Source: Pedobacter gandavensis (GTDB lineage: Bacteria; Bacteroidota; Bacteroidia; Sphingobacteriales; Sphingobacteriaceae). Taken from it: a stretch of DNA of 64,000 nucleotides. This document shows positions 17,338 through 27,529 of this stretch, piece after piece; position 1 is the stretch's first letter; the number at the start of each line of letters is the position of its first letter. The stretch covers positions 186,001 through 250,000 of the forward strand of contig NZ_WNXC01000003.1 of assembly GCF_014172405.1 (NCBI RefSeq). Direction: 5' to 3'. The notes beneath the pieces were generated by a model. That model had not been told where the DNA came from, ran no database searches, and was given only the letters and a program-made list of their open reading frames with translations. The position numbers and the translations under genes are program-made.

Positions 17338-18177
17338 ATGCGTAACCTTTGGATTTTTATAAACAGATACAACGCATTTTTCTTTTTTATCATTTTCTTT
17401 ACTATTGGAATTTATCTGACAGTGAGTAACAACTCCTATCAGCGTAGCGTAACTGTCAACTCCACCAATGAAGTAGTTGGTACCGCCTACAAAAACCTGA
17501 ATGTATTAAAAAAATACCTCAATCTAGGGGATGTAAATGATAGCTTAGCTGCCGAAAATGCCAAGCTAAAAACAGAACTTCTTGCACTTAGCAGTATCGA
17601 TAGTTCGAAAAATGTGGTCGTTAAAGACACGCTCAACAAAACTCAATACACCTACCTCTCTGCCAGGGTGATCAAAAATTCGATCACACTAAGGAATAAC
17701 ATCATCACAATTAACCGTGGTACTGCTGATGGCATTGCCAGTGGTATGGCGGTGATCTCTGCGGGGAAAGGCGTAGTAGGCTACATCAGAGATGTTTCAG
17801 ACCACCTTGCCACCATTGAATCTTTATTACATAAAGACACTAAGGTGAGTGTAACCCTTAAGAAAAATAATGCCTTGGGTACCTTAGTATGGGGAACCAA
17901 GAATTTTGACTACAGGAAGGCCTACATCAAAGATGTACCCAACCACTTCAAAATTGCTTTGAAAGATACGGTAGTGACTTCAGGTTTCTCCCGCTTCCCT
18001 CCAGGCATTTTAGTAGGTAGAGTGAGCAATACAGGCATATCCACAGGAGATAACTTCATGACGATCGAAATCGATCTGTTCAATGATTTTAGTACCTTAC
18101 AATATGTGTATGTCATCAAAGACAAATTAGCAGAGGAACAGAAAGCTTTAGAATCAAAATTGCCGAATGAACAGTAA
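17338..18177 (+). CDS. mreC: Rod shape-determining protein MreC
   Basis: A 279-residue bitopic protein: one membrane helix (about 10-30), a short coiled coil (about 60-85, with LAAENAKLKTELLAL) and the periplasmic beta domains with the family pattern GTADGIASGMAVISAGKGVVGYI (here split over 125-150) and VTSGFSRFPPGILVGRV. It links MreB to PBP2 in the periplasm. Its end overlaps mreD by 11 bases, implying translational coupling. Confidence 0.94.
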   Translation: MRNLWIFINRYNAFFFFIIFFTIGIYLTVSNNSYQRSVTVNSTNEVVGTAYKNLNVLKKYLNLGDVNDSLAAENAKLKTELLALSSIDSSKNVVVKDTLNKTQYTYLSARVIKNSITLRNNIITINRGTADGIASGMAVISAGKGVVGYIRDVSDHLATIESLLHKDTKVSVTLKKNNALGTLVWGTKNFDYRKAYIKDVPNHFKIALKDTVVTSGFSRFPPGILVGRVSNTGISTGDNFMTIEIDLFNDFSTLQYVYVIKDKLAEEQKALESKLPNEQ

Positions 18178-18682
18178 AATAATATTGGTAAACATCTTCA
18201 GATGGTTCTTACTTCTTTTTATTCAGATCTTATTACTCAGAAACCTGAGCTTTTACAGCCTGGCCACCCCCTTTGTCTATATTCTGTTTTTACTATTACT
18301 GCCCTTTAAAATACCTAACCTCCTGTTATACCTGATTGCTTTTGCAACGGGCTTAACTTTGGATGCGTTTTATGATACATTGGGCGTGCATACCGCCGCA
18401 TGTGTGGCCCTGGCATTTGTCAGGATCTCTTTTATCACAGTCACCGTAAACAAAGACAATTTCGACGAACCGGAACCTACCCTTGGAAATATGGGATTCA
18501 AATGGTTTAGCATTTATGCCATCCTTTGTACCTTTGCCCATCACCTGGTGGTGTTTTTCCTGGAAACATTCCGTTTAACAGAATTTTCATACACCTTATT
18601 GAGGTGTTTATTGAGCGCTATCTTTACTTTATTTTTAATCATACTCATAGAATTTATATTCTATAACAGGAAGGCACGCTAA
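18167..18682 (+). CDS. mreD: Rod shape-determining protein MreD
   Basis: A 171-residue inner-membrane protein with about five hydrophobic segments and the motifs ATGLTLDAFYDTLGVH and a conserved Phe/Leu-rich start. Sequence similarity in MreD is low, so position between mreC and mrdA carries much of the identification. It overlaps mreC by 11 bases and its stop shares one base with the mrdA start (TAATG). Confidence 0.88.
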   Translation: MNSKIILVNIFRWFLLLFIQILLLRNLSFYSLATPFVYILFLLLLPFKIPNLLLYLIAFATGLTLDAFYDTLGVHTAACVALAFVRISFITVTVNKDNFDEPEPTLGNMGFKWFSIYAILCTFAHHLVVFFLETFRLTEFSYTLLRCLLSAIFTLFLIILIEFIFYNRKAR

Positions 18683-20691
18683 TGGACAATCTGTTTAACC
18701 GTAAGTACATTATTCAGGGTTTATTTATCGTGGTTGGCCTAATTTTATTAGGGACACTTTTTTATATCCAGGTGGCCAGCGACAAGTATTTCCTTTCTGC
18801 GGAAAGTAATGTACTGCGCAAGCTATATACCTTCCCTGCAAGAGGTGTAATTCTCGATAGAAATGATAAAGTATTGGTTCAGAATGAGCCTGTATATGAT
18901 TTGATGGTGATTCCCAACCAGGTGAAAGAATTTGATACCCTCTCCCTGATTAACATCATTGGCATCGATATGAAACGCTTTAAGAAGAGTTTCAATAAAG
19001 CGACTGTGCAATCCAGGTACCAGCCCAGTATTTTTGAGAAACAACTTTCTGTACAAGTATATGCTTCCTTATCTGAGCAGCTTTCTCGTTTTCCAGGATT
19101 CTTTGTGCAAAGCAGAACCGTTAGGTATTATCCTGACAGTGCCGCAGGTCATTTCTTTGGCTATGTGAAAGAAGTATCCAAGAAAGATATTGAACAAAGT
19201 GACGGCTATTACCGTCCCGGTGATTATATTGGAAAAGCAGGAGTAGAAAAACAATATAATGATGTGCTTCGTGGTGAAAAAGGCATCATTAACATGCTTT
19301 ATGATGCCCATAATGTACCTAAAGGCAGTTATGCCGAAGGAAAATTTGATACCCTGGCCAGATCCGGAGAAAAAGTAGTTTCTTCCCTGGATTTTCGCAT
19401 TCAGAAGCTTGGTGAGCAACTCATGAAAAATAAAGTGGGTAGTATTGTCGCCATTGAACCTGCTACCGGAGAAATCCTGGCCTTTGTGAGTAGTCCCGGT
19501 TACGATCCTAACCTAATGGTAGGTCGTCAGCAGGGTAACAATTACATGGATCTGATCAATCAGGAGAAAAATCCAAACCGGGTATTTACGGTACGTCCGA
19601 TACAAGGTTATTATTCACCTGGATCGTCATTTAAGCCGCTCGATGCCTTACTAGGTTTGCAAGAAGGTGTAATTGATCCCAATACCACTTTCAACTGTCC
19701 TGGCTATTATATGGCAGGAAACCATAAGGTGAAATGTGAGCACGTAGATGGAAACATCGCCCTACGTAAAGGTTTGGCAAGATCCTGCAATACTTATGCC
19801 TTGTATGTATTCCAAAGACTCATGCAGCAAAAGAAATTCAAAAACCAACGGGTCGCCTACGACGAATGGCAACAGCGGGTAAGCAAGTTTGGGCTTGGTC
19901 AGAAACTAGGTGTAGATCTTCCTGCTGAACGTCCCGGAAACTTATATACCTCTGATCATTATAACAAAAAATACGGCAACCGCTGGGGTTATACCACGGT
20001 GATTTCCTTAGGAATCGGCCAGGGAGAGATGGATGCGACTCCATTACAGATGGCAAACATCATGGCTATCATCGCCAATAGAGGTTATTATGTAAAACCC
20101 CACCTGATTAAAGCCATTGGTGAAAACAAAGTGATCAAAAAAGAATATGCCCGCAAAAACTATGTGGGTGTTGATGCCAGACATTTTGAGCCTGTAATTG
20201 ATGGTATGCAGGATGCCGTAAATGCGCCATGGGGTACTGCCAGACAATCAGCGATTGATAATATTCTGATGTGTGGTAAAACAGGAACCGTTCAAAATCC
20301 TCGTGGAAAAAATCACTCGGTATTTATCGGTTTTGCACCTCGTGACAATCCAAAGATTGCCATTGCGGTAATTGTGGAAAATGCAGGTTACGGAAGTACC
20401 TATGCTGCCCCAATTGCCAGTTATATCGCAGAAAAATACCTGAAAGATAGCATTGCAGTAAATAAAAGAGCCGGTGTAGAATGGATGAAAAAACAGGTCA
20501 TTCTACCTGAGCCAAAAAAGCCAAAATTAAAAGTAAAACCAATATTAACCGATTCGTTGAAAAAAGATTCGGCGCAAAAAACATTGAGCCCGGTTAAAAT
20601 ATTACCAGCACCTGCGCATGTGCCTATCACTGCACCTGCAACAGTAAAAACAGGAATCAGTACCGTTAAACCAATCACACCCACAAAATAA
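18682..20691 (+). CDS. mrdA: Penicillin-binding protein 2 (elongation transpeptidase)
   Basis: A 669-residue class B PBP. It has a short cytoplasmic tail and membrane helix (about 8-30), a dimerisation/pedestal domain (ARGVILDRNDKVL near 53, then YFLSAESN) and a transpeptidase domain with SSFK at 315-318 (nucleophile Ser315), SCN near 373 and KTG at 533-535. It cross-links peptidoglycan along the cell side wall together with RodA. The C-terminal 60 residues are a Lys/Pro/Thr-rich tail, longer than in proteobacteria. Starts in a TAATG overlap with mreD. Confidence 0.96.
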   Translation: MDNLFNRKYIIQGLFIVVGLILLGTLFYIQVASDKYFLSAESNVLRKLYTFPARGVILDRNDKVLVQNEPVYDLMVIPNQVKEFDTLSLINIIGIDMKRFKKSFNKATVQSRYQPSIFEKQLSVQVYASLSEQLSRFPGFFVQSRTVRYYPDSAAGHFFGYVKEVSKKDIEQSDGYYRPGDYIGKAGVEKQYNDVLRGEKGIINMLYDAHNVPKGSYAEGKFDTLARSGEKVVSSLDFRIQKLGEQLMKNKVGSIVAIEPATGEILAFVSSPGYDPNLMVGRQQGNNYMDLINQEKNPNRVFTVRPIQGYYSPGSSFKPLDALLGLQEGVIDPNTTFNCPGYYMAGNHKVKCEHVDGNIALRKGLARSCNTYALYVFQRLMQQKKFKNQRVAYDEWQQRVSKFGLGQKLGVDLPAERPGNLYTSDHYNKKYGNRWGYTTVISLGIGQGEMDATPLQMANIMAIIANRGYYVKPHLIKAIGENKVIKKEYARKNYVGVDARHFEPVIDGMQDAVNAPWGTARQSAIDNILMCGKTGTVQNPRGKNHSVFIGFAPRDNPKIAIAVIVENAGYGSTYAAPIASYIAEKYLKDSIAVNKRAGVEWMKKQVILPEPKKPKLKVKPILTDSLKKDSAQKTLSPVKILPAPAHVPITAPATVKTGISTVKPITPTK

Positions 20692-21957
20692 ATGACGACA
20701 CAACAAGGCAACCGATTCTTTTTTAATGTAGACTGGATTACGATCCTGCTCTATGTAGCCTTGTGTAGCATTGGGTTTGTCAACATTTACGCTTCCATTT
20801 TCAATGAATCTGTAGCCAATGAATTTAGCTTTGCTGCCAAATATGGTAAACAACTGATCTATATCATTACCGCACTTATCCTTGGCTTTTCCATCCTATT
20901 ACTGGATGCCAAGTTTTTCAGCGTCTTTTCCCCAATAGTCTATGGCCTCACCATGTTACTGCTCGTTGCCGTGCTTGTTGTAGGAAGGAAAGTAGCAGGA
21001 AACCAGGCTTGGATTCCACTGGGAAGCTTTAGGCTCCAGCCATCCGAGCTGGCAAAATTCGGTACAGCACTATTGATTGCACGTTATGTAAGTACCTTTA
21101 ATCCTAAATTCAGAGATGTAAAATCTATATTTTTTGCCGCTGTAATCGTCGGAATTCCTTTGTTTTTAATTCTATTACAACCGGATATGGGGTCCGCATT
21201 GGTATTTTTATCCTTCATGTTCCCACTCTACAGGGAAGGTCTTTCAGGTTATTTCCTACTGATCTTTTTAGGAATGATCGTCTTATTTATTGCCGATTTC
21301 CTGGTTCCTGCACAGATATTAATCCCACTCATCCTTGCCATAGGTGGACTGTTTATCTATCAAAACAGAAGAAAACACAAGGTGATGATCTCCTGTATCA
21401 TCGTCACTGTAATCGCGGTTGCTTATTTGTTCCTGGTAAAAGCCACTTATGAGCGACTTTTAGAGCCTCATCAGAGAACCAGGATTGAAATCATGTTGGG
21501 TCTTAAAACGGATCCTAAAGGCGCGGGTTACAATGTGATTCAGTCTAAAATTGCCATTGGATCAGGACAGCTTACCGGAAGAGGATTTTTAGAAGGTACG
21601 CAGACCAAATATGGTTATGTACCGGAACAGAGTACCGACTTTATTTTCTCGACTATAGGAGAAGAATGGGGCTTTGTAGGCTGCTTTACCGTGATTACAC
21701 TATACCTGTTTCTACTGCTGCGAATCATCAATCTTGCCGAGCGACAGCGTTCTACCTTTTCCAGAGTATACGGCTATTGTGTGGCTAGTATTCTCTTTTT
21801 CCACGTGTTCATCAATATAGGAATGACCATCGGGATCATTCCTGTGATTGGAATTCCTTTACCTTTTATCAGTTATGGTGGTTCCTCCCTATGGAGTTTC
21901 ACCGTATTGTTGTTTATCTTCTTAAAGCTGGACTCTAACCGAATGGGCTTTATTTAG
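20692..21957 (+). CDS. rodA: Peptidoglycan glycosyltransferase RodA
   Basis: A 421-residue SEDS-family membrane protein with about ten membrane helices, the [18 protein letters not shown] motif (about 120), [12 protein letters not shown] (about 160) and C-terminal [15 protein letters not shown]. It polymerises lipid II as partner of PBP2. ATG follows the mrdA stop directly with no gap. Its last eight bases overlap the convergent gene at 21950-23311. Confidence 0.96.
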   Translation: MTTQQGNRFFFNVDWITILLYVALCSIGFVNIYASIFNESVANEFSFAAKYGKQLIYIITALILGFSILLLDAKFFSVFSPIVYGLTMLLLVAVLVVGRKVAGNQAWIPLGSFRLQPSELAKFGTALLIARYVSTFNPKFRDVKSIFFAAVIVGIPLFLILLQPDMGSALVFLSFMFPLYREGLSGYFLLIFLGMIVLFIADFLVPAQILIPLILAIGGLFIYQNRRKHKVMISCIIVTVIAVAYLFLVKATYERLLEPHQRTRIEIMLGLKTDPKGAGYNVIQSKIAIGSGQLTGRGFLEGTQTKYGYVPEQSTDFIFSTIGEEWGFVGCFTVITLYLFLLLRIINLAERQRSTFSRVYGYCVASILFFHVFINIGMTIGIIPVIGIPLPFISYGGSSLWSFTVLLFIFLKLDSNRMGFI

Positions 21958-23311
21958 TAGGAAAACGCTGGTGTAACAATTCATAAAACTTAGTCACCGT
22001 TGCCGATTTTGAAGCCCAGTTGTTCTTTTCTGCATAGTTGTTTTGCAAGAAGGTATCCGCAGTCTTGAAATCAGACATCTTATTCAACAGATCTATGACT
22101 TCCGCATAAGCGAGGTTATAACCGTTAAACAGGTCTTTTATATACAGCATTTTATCATTTAGATTAATGCCGTGTTTTAAGTCGGTTAGCGTATTTCGTT
22201 GTGGGTCTGAATTGTTGGTATTGAGGTTGGTTCCCAACTGACTCGCCAAACGCTCGTTGAGCGACAATGGCTTTGCTGGTGCCTCAACTGATTCAACTTC
22301 CGCATGAGTTGTGCTTTCTGCAATGACGATCTTTTCTGTAATGATCGGTTCCGATACCAGCTGCGCTGCAATTGCTTTCTCGGCTCTTGCTTTTTCTGCT
22401 GCAATTCTTTCTGCTTCAGCTTCAGCGGCTCTTTCTGCAGCTGCCTGCTCCGCTGCAATTCTTGCTGTTGCTTGTTCGGTTGCAATTCTTTCTGCCTCAA
22501 CTTCAGCGGCTCTTTCTGAAGCTGCCTGCTCCGCTGCAATTCTTGCTGTTGCTTGTTCAGTTGCGATTCTTTCCGCCTCAACTTCAGCGTCCCTTTCTGC
22601 AGCTGCCTGATCCGCTGCAATTCTCTCTGCAATCGGGTCTGGTTGCAATTCAGTACTTGCAGGGGGAACAACATCTTCCGCTTTCGCCACTAAAAATGGT
22701 TCTGGACCGAGCTCATCTTCCTCCTCAATTTCAGTGCTGGATACTGGTTGTAGTTTAGCAAATTCTTCCGCTGCTTCCTGGGCGATTAATTTTTTCTTTT
22801 CTGCAATGATCTGCTCTTCTTCCGGACTCAAAGGGCGGTCAAAAATATCATCCACAGATTTCTCTTCGAACTCAAACTTATCGGTAGCCCCAAGATCTTT
22901 CAGAATGAACTCAAAAGTAGAAGCTTCCGGACGTTCTGCAATTACTGGCACTTCAGTTTCCAACACTTCTGATAAAACCTCAGGCGTATTTTCCGTGACT
23001 GTATTAGTTTCGGAATGACTATAGTGCTGTTGAACAGCAGCTAGATTTTCCCAGCTTTTTTGATTCCCGGAATCTGAATCTTCAGCAATCGGATCCGGAG
23101 TTGCATGTGCAGGAATTTCCTTAACAGTTTTCGCACTATTTAACTTCCTGACAATCTGAACATGATCTGATAAAAAGTTGGCATTGGCCATAAAAAGTTC
23201 CAGCTCTAATTCATTTAACTGTTGCTGGTTTCTCGCCAAATAGTCATATTGATCTTGAAGCTCTTCTAAAATCAGGCCTATCTTTCTAAAAATATCTTCT
23301 TGGTTCATCAT
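21950..23311 (-). CDS. Coiled-coil protein with Ala/Glu-rich tandem repeats
   Basis: A 453-residue acidic cytoplasmic-looking protein with no signal peptide. The N-terminal 55 residues form a helical region ([19 protein letters not shown]), the middle (about 60-190) is low-complexity and acidic, residues of about 205-310 are 27-residue repeats of the type [20 protein letters not shown], and the last 95 residues are a separate fold ([12 protein letters not shown], then [23 protein letters not shown]). The C-terminal part resembles conserved Bacteroidota proteins of unknown function. It runs into rodA tail to tail with an eight-base overlap. A link to cell shape is suggested only by position. 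Confidence 0.75.
   Translation of the reverse strand: MMNQEDIFRKIGLILEELQDQYDYLARNQQQLNELELELFMANANFLSDHVQIVRKLNSAKTVKEIPAHATPDPIAEDSDSGNQKSWENLAAVQQHYSHSETNTVTENTPEVLSEVLETEVPVIAERPEASTFEFILKDLGATDKFEFEEKSVDDIFDRPLSPEEEQIIAEKKKLIAQEAAEEFAKLQPVSSTEIEEEDELGPEPFLVAKAEDVVPPASTELQPDPIAERIAADQAAAERDAEVEAERIATEQATARIAAEQAASERAAEVEAERIATEQATARIAAEQAAAERAAEAEAERIAAEKARAEKAIAAQLVSEPIITEKIVIAESTTHAEVESVEAPAKPLSLNERLASQLGTNLNTNNSDPQRNTLTDLKHGINLNDKMLYIKDLFNGYNLAYAEVIDLLNKMSDFKTADTFLQNNYAEKNNWASKSATVTKFYELLHQRFPTK
22421..22663 (-). repeat. 81-base tandem repeats inside the coiled-coil gene
   Basis: The marker TTCAGCGGCT/TTCAGCGTCC recurs at 22421, 22502 and 22583, exactly 81 bases (27 codons) apart, with near-identical sequence between. 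A partial, more diverged unit precedes. Such repeats change copy number by slippage and keep the frame open. Confidence 0.9.
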
Positions 23312-23411
23312 AGGTAAATAACGTCAGATTTGATGTTTTATGTTGGTAACTTGCTACTCAAAAGTACTACAAAATTTCGATATTAGTAGGCTATAAAGAT
23401 CACAATCATAG

Positions 23412-23987
23412 ATGTTATTCAGCGAACAAAATTACAGAAGAGGAGAGTTTTGCGGGAGTATAGAGGTAATTTGCGGCTCTATGTTTTCAGGTAAAACGGA
23501 AGAATTGTTAAGAAGATTAAAGCGTGCAACCATTGCTAAACTAAAAGTAGAAATCTTCAAACCTGCCACTGATACCCGATATAATGATCGTGATGTGGTT
23601 TCCCACGATAGAAATTCCATCCCTTCTACTCCGGTAGACAACTCCGCTGCCATCCTTTTATTGAATACCGATGTACAGGTTGTTGGGATTGATGAAGCTC
23701 AGTTTTTTGATGAGAACCTTCCTGAGGTTTGCAATATTTTAGCACAACGAGGGATCCGTGTGATCGTTGCTGGTTTAGATATGGATTTCAGTGGTAAACC
23801 ATTCGGACCAATGCCAAATCTAATGGCCATTGCAGAACTGGTGACCAAAGTAAATGCGATCTGCGTACGTTGCGGCAGTCCGGCAGCCTATTCTTACCGC
23901 ACTGTAGCCGATCAATCAAAAGTACTTCTGGGAGAGAAAGATAGCTACGAACCAAGGTGTCGCCCTTGCTTCCATGCCAGGGACTAA
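23412..23987 (+). CDS. tdk: Thymidine kinase
   Basis: A 191-residue type II thymidine kinase for nucleoside salvage. P-loop GSMFSGKT at 22-29, [10 protein letters not shown] (about 93-102) with the catalytic Glu, and [12 protein letters not shown] (about 115-126). Two Cys pairs (CVRCGS and CRPC) form the zinc site and sit where expected. Divergently placed to the coiled-coil gene. Confidence 0.96.
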   Translation: MLFSEQNYRRGEFCGSIEVICGSMFSGKTEELLRRLKRATIAKLKVEIFKPATDTRYNDRDVVSHDRNSIPSTPVDNSAAILLLNTDVQVVGIDEAQFFDENLPEVCNILAQRGIRVIVAGLDMDFSGKPFGPMPNLMAIAELVTKVNAICVRCGSPAAYSYRTVADQSKVLLGEKDSYEPRCRPCFHARD

Positions 23988-24048
23988 TCTGTCTTAAATT
24001 GGCTTATCATTATATAATTCCCGACCTTTGCGGTTGGAAAGGAAAAAG

Positions 24049-25170
24049 ATGAATATAGCCATTGATAAAAAAGACATTAAAGAAGTTTATGAGACTTCAA
24101 TAGTTCAGCAAACTGCATTCTGGTCGGAAGTAAAAACCCAACAAGGCCTCCAATCTAAAGCATTCGATTTTAAAGTCAACAATGAAGACATTTATCACGA
24201 TGCTTTAACGAATACTTATACGCATGCTGATTTTCTGGTATTGCTCCAGCCCTTGGATAGTGAACATAGCATTGCCTATGTTCCTTATGGTCCGGAGATC
24301 GAGCCCAACGAAGAATACCAGGGAAAATTCCTGGAAGAGTTGTCGGAAAACCTCCGCTCCCACCTTCCTCAGAAATGTATCCTGATCAGGTACGACCTGG
24401 CTTGGGAATCCCATTGGGCAAAAGAAAATGACAGTTTTGACGAATCCGGCATCTGGAACGGTCCACCGGAAAAAAAATACCAGGAGTTTCGTTTTAATTT
24501 TAACACGACCAACTGGAACCTGAAAAAGACAAATTCTGATATTCTGCCTTCGAATACCATTTTTCTGGATCTGCAAAAGGACGAGAATACCCTGTTAAAT
24601 TCCATGAAAGCAAAAACCAGGTACAACATCAACCTTTCTCATCGAAAAGGGGTGAATGTGAGCCGGGTAGGGATGGAAAACCTCCAGGTATGGTATGCAC
24701 TGTACCAGGAAACTGCCCTCAGGAACCGCATCCACATCAATGACATTGAGTATTTCAGAACGGTACTTTCTGCACGTGCGGAAGATACGGCCTCACCGGC
24801 AGAAGTAGAACTTTTATTGGCAGACATCGACGGACAACCGCTTGCAGCGATGTTCCTCGTTATTGCAGGGCAAAGAGGAACTTATCTTTATGGGGCTTCT
24901 TCTTCCAGCAACCGGAATTATATGGCCACCTATGCCTTGCAATGGGAAGCGATGAAGATTGCTAAAAACAAAGGATGCCTGGAATATGACTTTTTTGGCG
25001 TAGCACCGCAGCCGGATCCTGCCCATCCATTGTATGGACTATATAAGTTTAAAACCGGTTTCGGAGGAGAATTATACCATAGAATGGGATGTTGGGATTA
25101 TCCATTGGATATCGAGCAATACCACCGCTTTATTGCGGCAGAAATGCAAAGTCAAGGTTACCACCTATAA
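24049..25170 (+). CDS. FemAB-like aminoacyltransferase / GNAT-fold protein
   Basis: A 373-residue protein from ATG 24049. The region MKAKTRYNINLSHRKGVNV (about 185-203) and YGASSSSNRNYMATYALQWEAMK (about 285-310, given in part) are typical of the FemAB/peptidoglycan interpeptide bridge family, which transfers amino acids from aminoacyl-tRNA to lipid-linked murein precursors. The C-terminal KTGFGGELYHRMGCWDYP fits the same family. A longer frame begins at a TTG (24028), but that TTG lies in GACCTTTG, which looks like a promoter -7 element, and ATG 24049 follows a GGAAAGG purine stretch. Exact substrate is unknown. Confidence 0.8.
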   Translation: MNIAIDKKDIKEVYETSIVQQTAFWSEVKTQQGLQSKAFDFKVNNEDIYHDALTNTYTHADFLVLLQPLDSEHSIAYVPYGPEIEPNEEYQGKFLEELSENLRSHLPQKCILIRYDLAWESHWAKENDSFDESGIWNGPPEKKYQEFRFNFNTTNWNLKKTNSDILPSNTIFLDLQKDENTLLNSMKAKTRYNINLSHRKGVNVSRVGMENLQVWYALYQETALRNRIHINDIEYFRTVLSARAEDTASPAEVELLLADIDGQPLAAMFLVIAGQRGTYLYGASSSSNRNYMATYALQWEAMKIAKNKGCLEYDFFGVAPQPDPAHPLYGLYKFKTGFGGELYHRMGCWDYPLDIEQYHRFIAAEMQSQGYHL

Positions 25171-25173
25171 AAA

Positions 25174-25218
25174 AGACCGGTTGGCCTTTATGAATTGTTT
25201 ATAAAGGCCAACCGGTCT
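25174..25218. terminator. Bidirectional intrinsic terminator
   Basis: AGACCGGTTGGCCTTTAT (25174-25191) and its exact complement (25201-25218) form an 18-base-pair stem with a nine-base loop, with A and T runs outside. It serves the FemAB-like gene and the convergent GH2 gene. Confidence 0.93.
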
Positions 25219-25234
25219 GAAATTATCTTTTTAC

Positions 25235-27289
25235 TTATTGCAGCTCCCAGGTACAGGTATCTTCCAGAATTCCCGCAGCAGATTTTGCTTTTACGAGGAT
25301 TACATTCTGCCCTTTATTCAGCTTTACCTGATCCCAAAGCATGGTGTTCATGGCGTTCTTCTTGCTTTTACCGATCCTTTTTCCATTGACCCATAATTCT
25401 GCCTCTGGCAAATTGCTAAACACCTTTACGGTAGTCACTGCCTTACTGCGCGCTGTGTTTCTTCGCTCAGCGATATACACCATGGGTTCCGGATTCCAGT
25501 TTGCTTTGTAAAAATAGAAAGCATCTTTCTTGATCTTACGGTCGTAGGTAACCAGGCCTTTATCATTAATGCCGTTATCGTCTCCTTCGATCCTGATGGC
25601 AGAGCCAAAATCAGCCAATACCCAAATAAATTTTCCCCATACAAAAGGGCGTTTCTTTAGTTCTTCCCAATGTTTTTCATGAAAAGCAGTTTGCCATTCT
25701 TCCGGATGAAAACGTCCTTTTGGTTCCGGAGCACTAAGTGCTTCGCTGTGTTTAAAAGGACTTGCACCTGCACCGTATTCAGAGATAGAAATCGGCTTGC
25801 CAGCTAAAGTTTTATGGGTTTGATCAGCCCATTTAGCAACCTCATCAAAACGACCACCATACCAGCCGAAATACTGGTTCCAGCCCATCAGGTCGGTCAG
25901 CTCAGTAAAGTCCTTACTGCCCAGGTTGGAGGCCAAGGTGGTTAACCTTCCCGGATCTTCCGCTTTAGCTAAAGCCGCCAATTCCTTAATAAAGGGTTGT
26001 GGATCGTCGTAATTAAGTTTCAACTCATTAAATAAACCCCAGAAGCAAACGGAAGGATGGTTGTAATTCTGACGAATCAGCTCGGTCAACATCTTCTTTG
26101 TATTTTCTTCCAACTGTGGGTCCTTCACATAGCCGGTTCCAGTGTACCCACCCGGCCCAACAAATGGAATTTCTGACCAGAGTACCAGGCCATTCTGATC
26201 ACATAAATCGTAGAAATGTTTGCTGTGTGGATAATGGGTTAACCTTGCGGCTGTCGCACCCAGCTCCTTCATCAGCGCCATATCCTGATCATGGTCCGCG
26301 TCAGTCAAGGCAGAACCTTTCCCCGACCAATCTTCATGCCTGCCTGCACCATATAAATCAAGATATTTCCCATTCAGGAAAAACCCTTTATCTGGGTCTA
26401 CGCGATAGTAGCGGAAACCCAGAGCTTGAGAAACCTGATCGATTACTTTTCCATCCTGAAGAAGGGCTACAGTTACACGATACAGATAAGGATCGGCTTT
26501 ACCATTCCATAAATGTGGTTTTTGAATGCGCATTTCGTTTTTCATTTGCGCATCTTTCCCAGCATTTACCGGAGTGGTGATGGAGCGTACTTCCTTCCCT
26601 TCCTGGTCCAGAAGGGAAGTTTTTAAGCTTAAATTTTTAGCATCAGACAAAGATAATTTTGTCAGTATTTCCAATTCTGCTGAATTTTCAGAAACCGATT
26701 TCTGGCTCAGGTAAACCCCTGAAGAACCATAATCCAGCGGACTGATACAGTTTTTTTCTGTTACAATTAAAGAAACCGGACGGTGCAAGCCTCCATAAAC
26801 ATTGAAATCACCATGCAATGGAATGACATCCAAACGGTAAGCATTGCTCACCTGAACAGCAATAGAATTGTCTCCTGGCTTTACATAATCAGTAATTTCT
26901 ACCGCAAAACCGGTATAACCACCTTTATGTTCGCCCACAGATTTGTTGTTCACAAATACTGTAGCCACACTATTAGCCCCTTCGAAATAAAGAAATAGCC
27001 TCTTGGCAGCCCATGCCTGCGGAACATTCAATTTGTTCTCATAGATCGCTGAAGTTCGTTTGTACTCCGCCACACCTTCCAGTACCTCATTGGCATTCCA
27101 GGTATGCGGGAGATTTACCCGCTCCTTTTTTATACCTGTTTCGAAATTGTAAGCATAATAAAATTGCCAATTGGCATTAAATGGAATGGTTTCTCTTCCA
27201 TTTACGACATTAGAAACGGGTTTTGCTGTGGTCACAGCCAGCTGAAACAGAAAGAAAAGGATCGTGGCAATAATTTTTTGTCGATGCAT
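25235..27289 (-). CDS. Secreted glycoside hydrolase family 2 (beta-galactosidase-like)
   Basis: A 684-residue enzyme with a signal peptide (about 1-22). Domains in order: N-terminal sugar-binding jelly roll (about 35-205, NLPHTWNAN, GGYTGFAVEITDYV), immunoglobulin-like middle domain (about 210-305) and the TIM barrel (about 310-600) with FNELK (acid/base Glu about 421) and SEYGAGA (nucleophile Glu about 504). A C-terminal module follows (SNLPEAELWVNGKRIGK, about 625). GH2 covers beta-galactosidase, beta-glucuronidase and beta-mannosidase; the sequence alone does not decide. Last gene of the PUL; its ATG overlaps the stop of the lipoprotein stub by one base. Confidence 0.92.
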   Translation of the reverse strand: MHRQKIIATILFFLFQLAVTTAKPVSNVVNGRETIPFNANWQFYYAYNFETGIKKERVNLPHTWNANEVLEGVAEYKRTSAIYENKLNVPQAWAAKRLFLYFEGANSVATVFVNNKSVGEHKGGYTGFAVEITDYVKPGDNSIAVQVSNAYRLDVIPLHGDFNVYGGLHRPVSLIVTEKNCISPLDYGSSGVYLSQKSVSENSAELEILTKLSLSDAKNLSLKTSLLDQEGKEVRSITTPVNAGKDAQMKNEMRIQKPHLWNGKADPYLYRVTVALLQDGKVIDQVSQALGFRYYRVDPDKGFFLNGKYLDLYGAGRHEDWSGKGSALTDADHDQDMALMKELGATAARLTHYPHSKHFYDLCDQNGLVLWSEIPFVGPGGYTGTGYVKDPQLEENTKKMLTELIRQNYNHPSVCFWGLFNELKLNYDDPQPFIKELAALAKAEDPGRLTTLASNLGSKDFTELTDLMGWNQYFGWYGGRFDEVAKWADQTHKTLAGKPISISEYGAGASPFKHSEALSAPEPKGRFHPEEWQTAFHEKHWEELKKRPFVWGKFIWVLADFGSAIRIEGDDNGINDKGLVTYDRKIKKDAFYFYKANWNPEPMVYIAERRNTARSKAVTTVKVFSNLPEAELWVNGKRIGKSKKNAMNTMLWDQVKLNKGQNVILVKAKSAAGILEDTCTWELQ

Positions 27290-27477
27290 TATGTTAATTT
27301 TTGTAAAGGCCTATTAGGAACAAAATAAATCAGGTTTAAATTACGGGATTGCAGACTCGTGTACACCGTATTTACAGGCAATTCCAGGATACTTGAATCT
27401 GTGGCGACTTCAGATTTCTTACACGCAGCAATACGGGTTGCCGTCAATAGGCAAAGGGTTAAGAATTTGGTGCTCAT
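27289..27477 (-). pseudogene. Lipoprotein stub coupled to the GH2 gene, probably a truncated gene
   Basis: A 62-residue frame: signal-like MSTKFLTLCLLTATRIAACKK with a lipobox-like IAAC, then TVYTSLQSRNLNLIYFVPN, ending in a stop that overlaps the GH2 start (TAATG). The Arg inside the hydrophobic segment is unusual. The part LNLIYFVP resembles the start of longer secreted Bacteroidota proteins, so I think a larger lipoprotein has been cut short by deletion. It could instead be a genuine small lipoprotein, since coupling to GH2 is tight. Confidence 0.45.
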
Positions 27478-27529
27478 AAATTGGGTTTAGGGATGATTAT
27501 ATATTTACATATAGTTTAAATGCAATAAC

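Noticed and set aside
22186..22758. Long open frames on both strands over the repeat part of the 453-residue gene
   Set aside because: They result from the repeated GCA/GAA/GCT codons; composition is Leu/Gln or Cys/Ser monotony and the genuine frame is the minus one with defined N- and C-terminal domains.
23996..24030. Consensus promoter for the FemAB-like gene
   Set aside because: Only a -7-like GACCTTTG is visible; the -33 element and spacing do not fit, so it was used only as a hint for the start codon.
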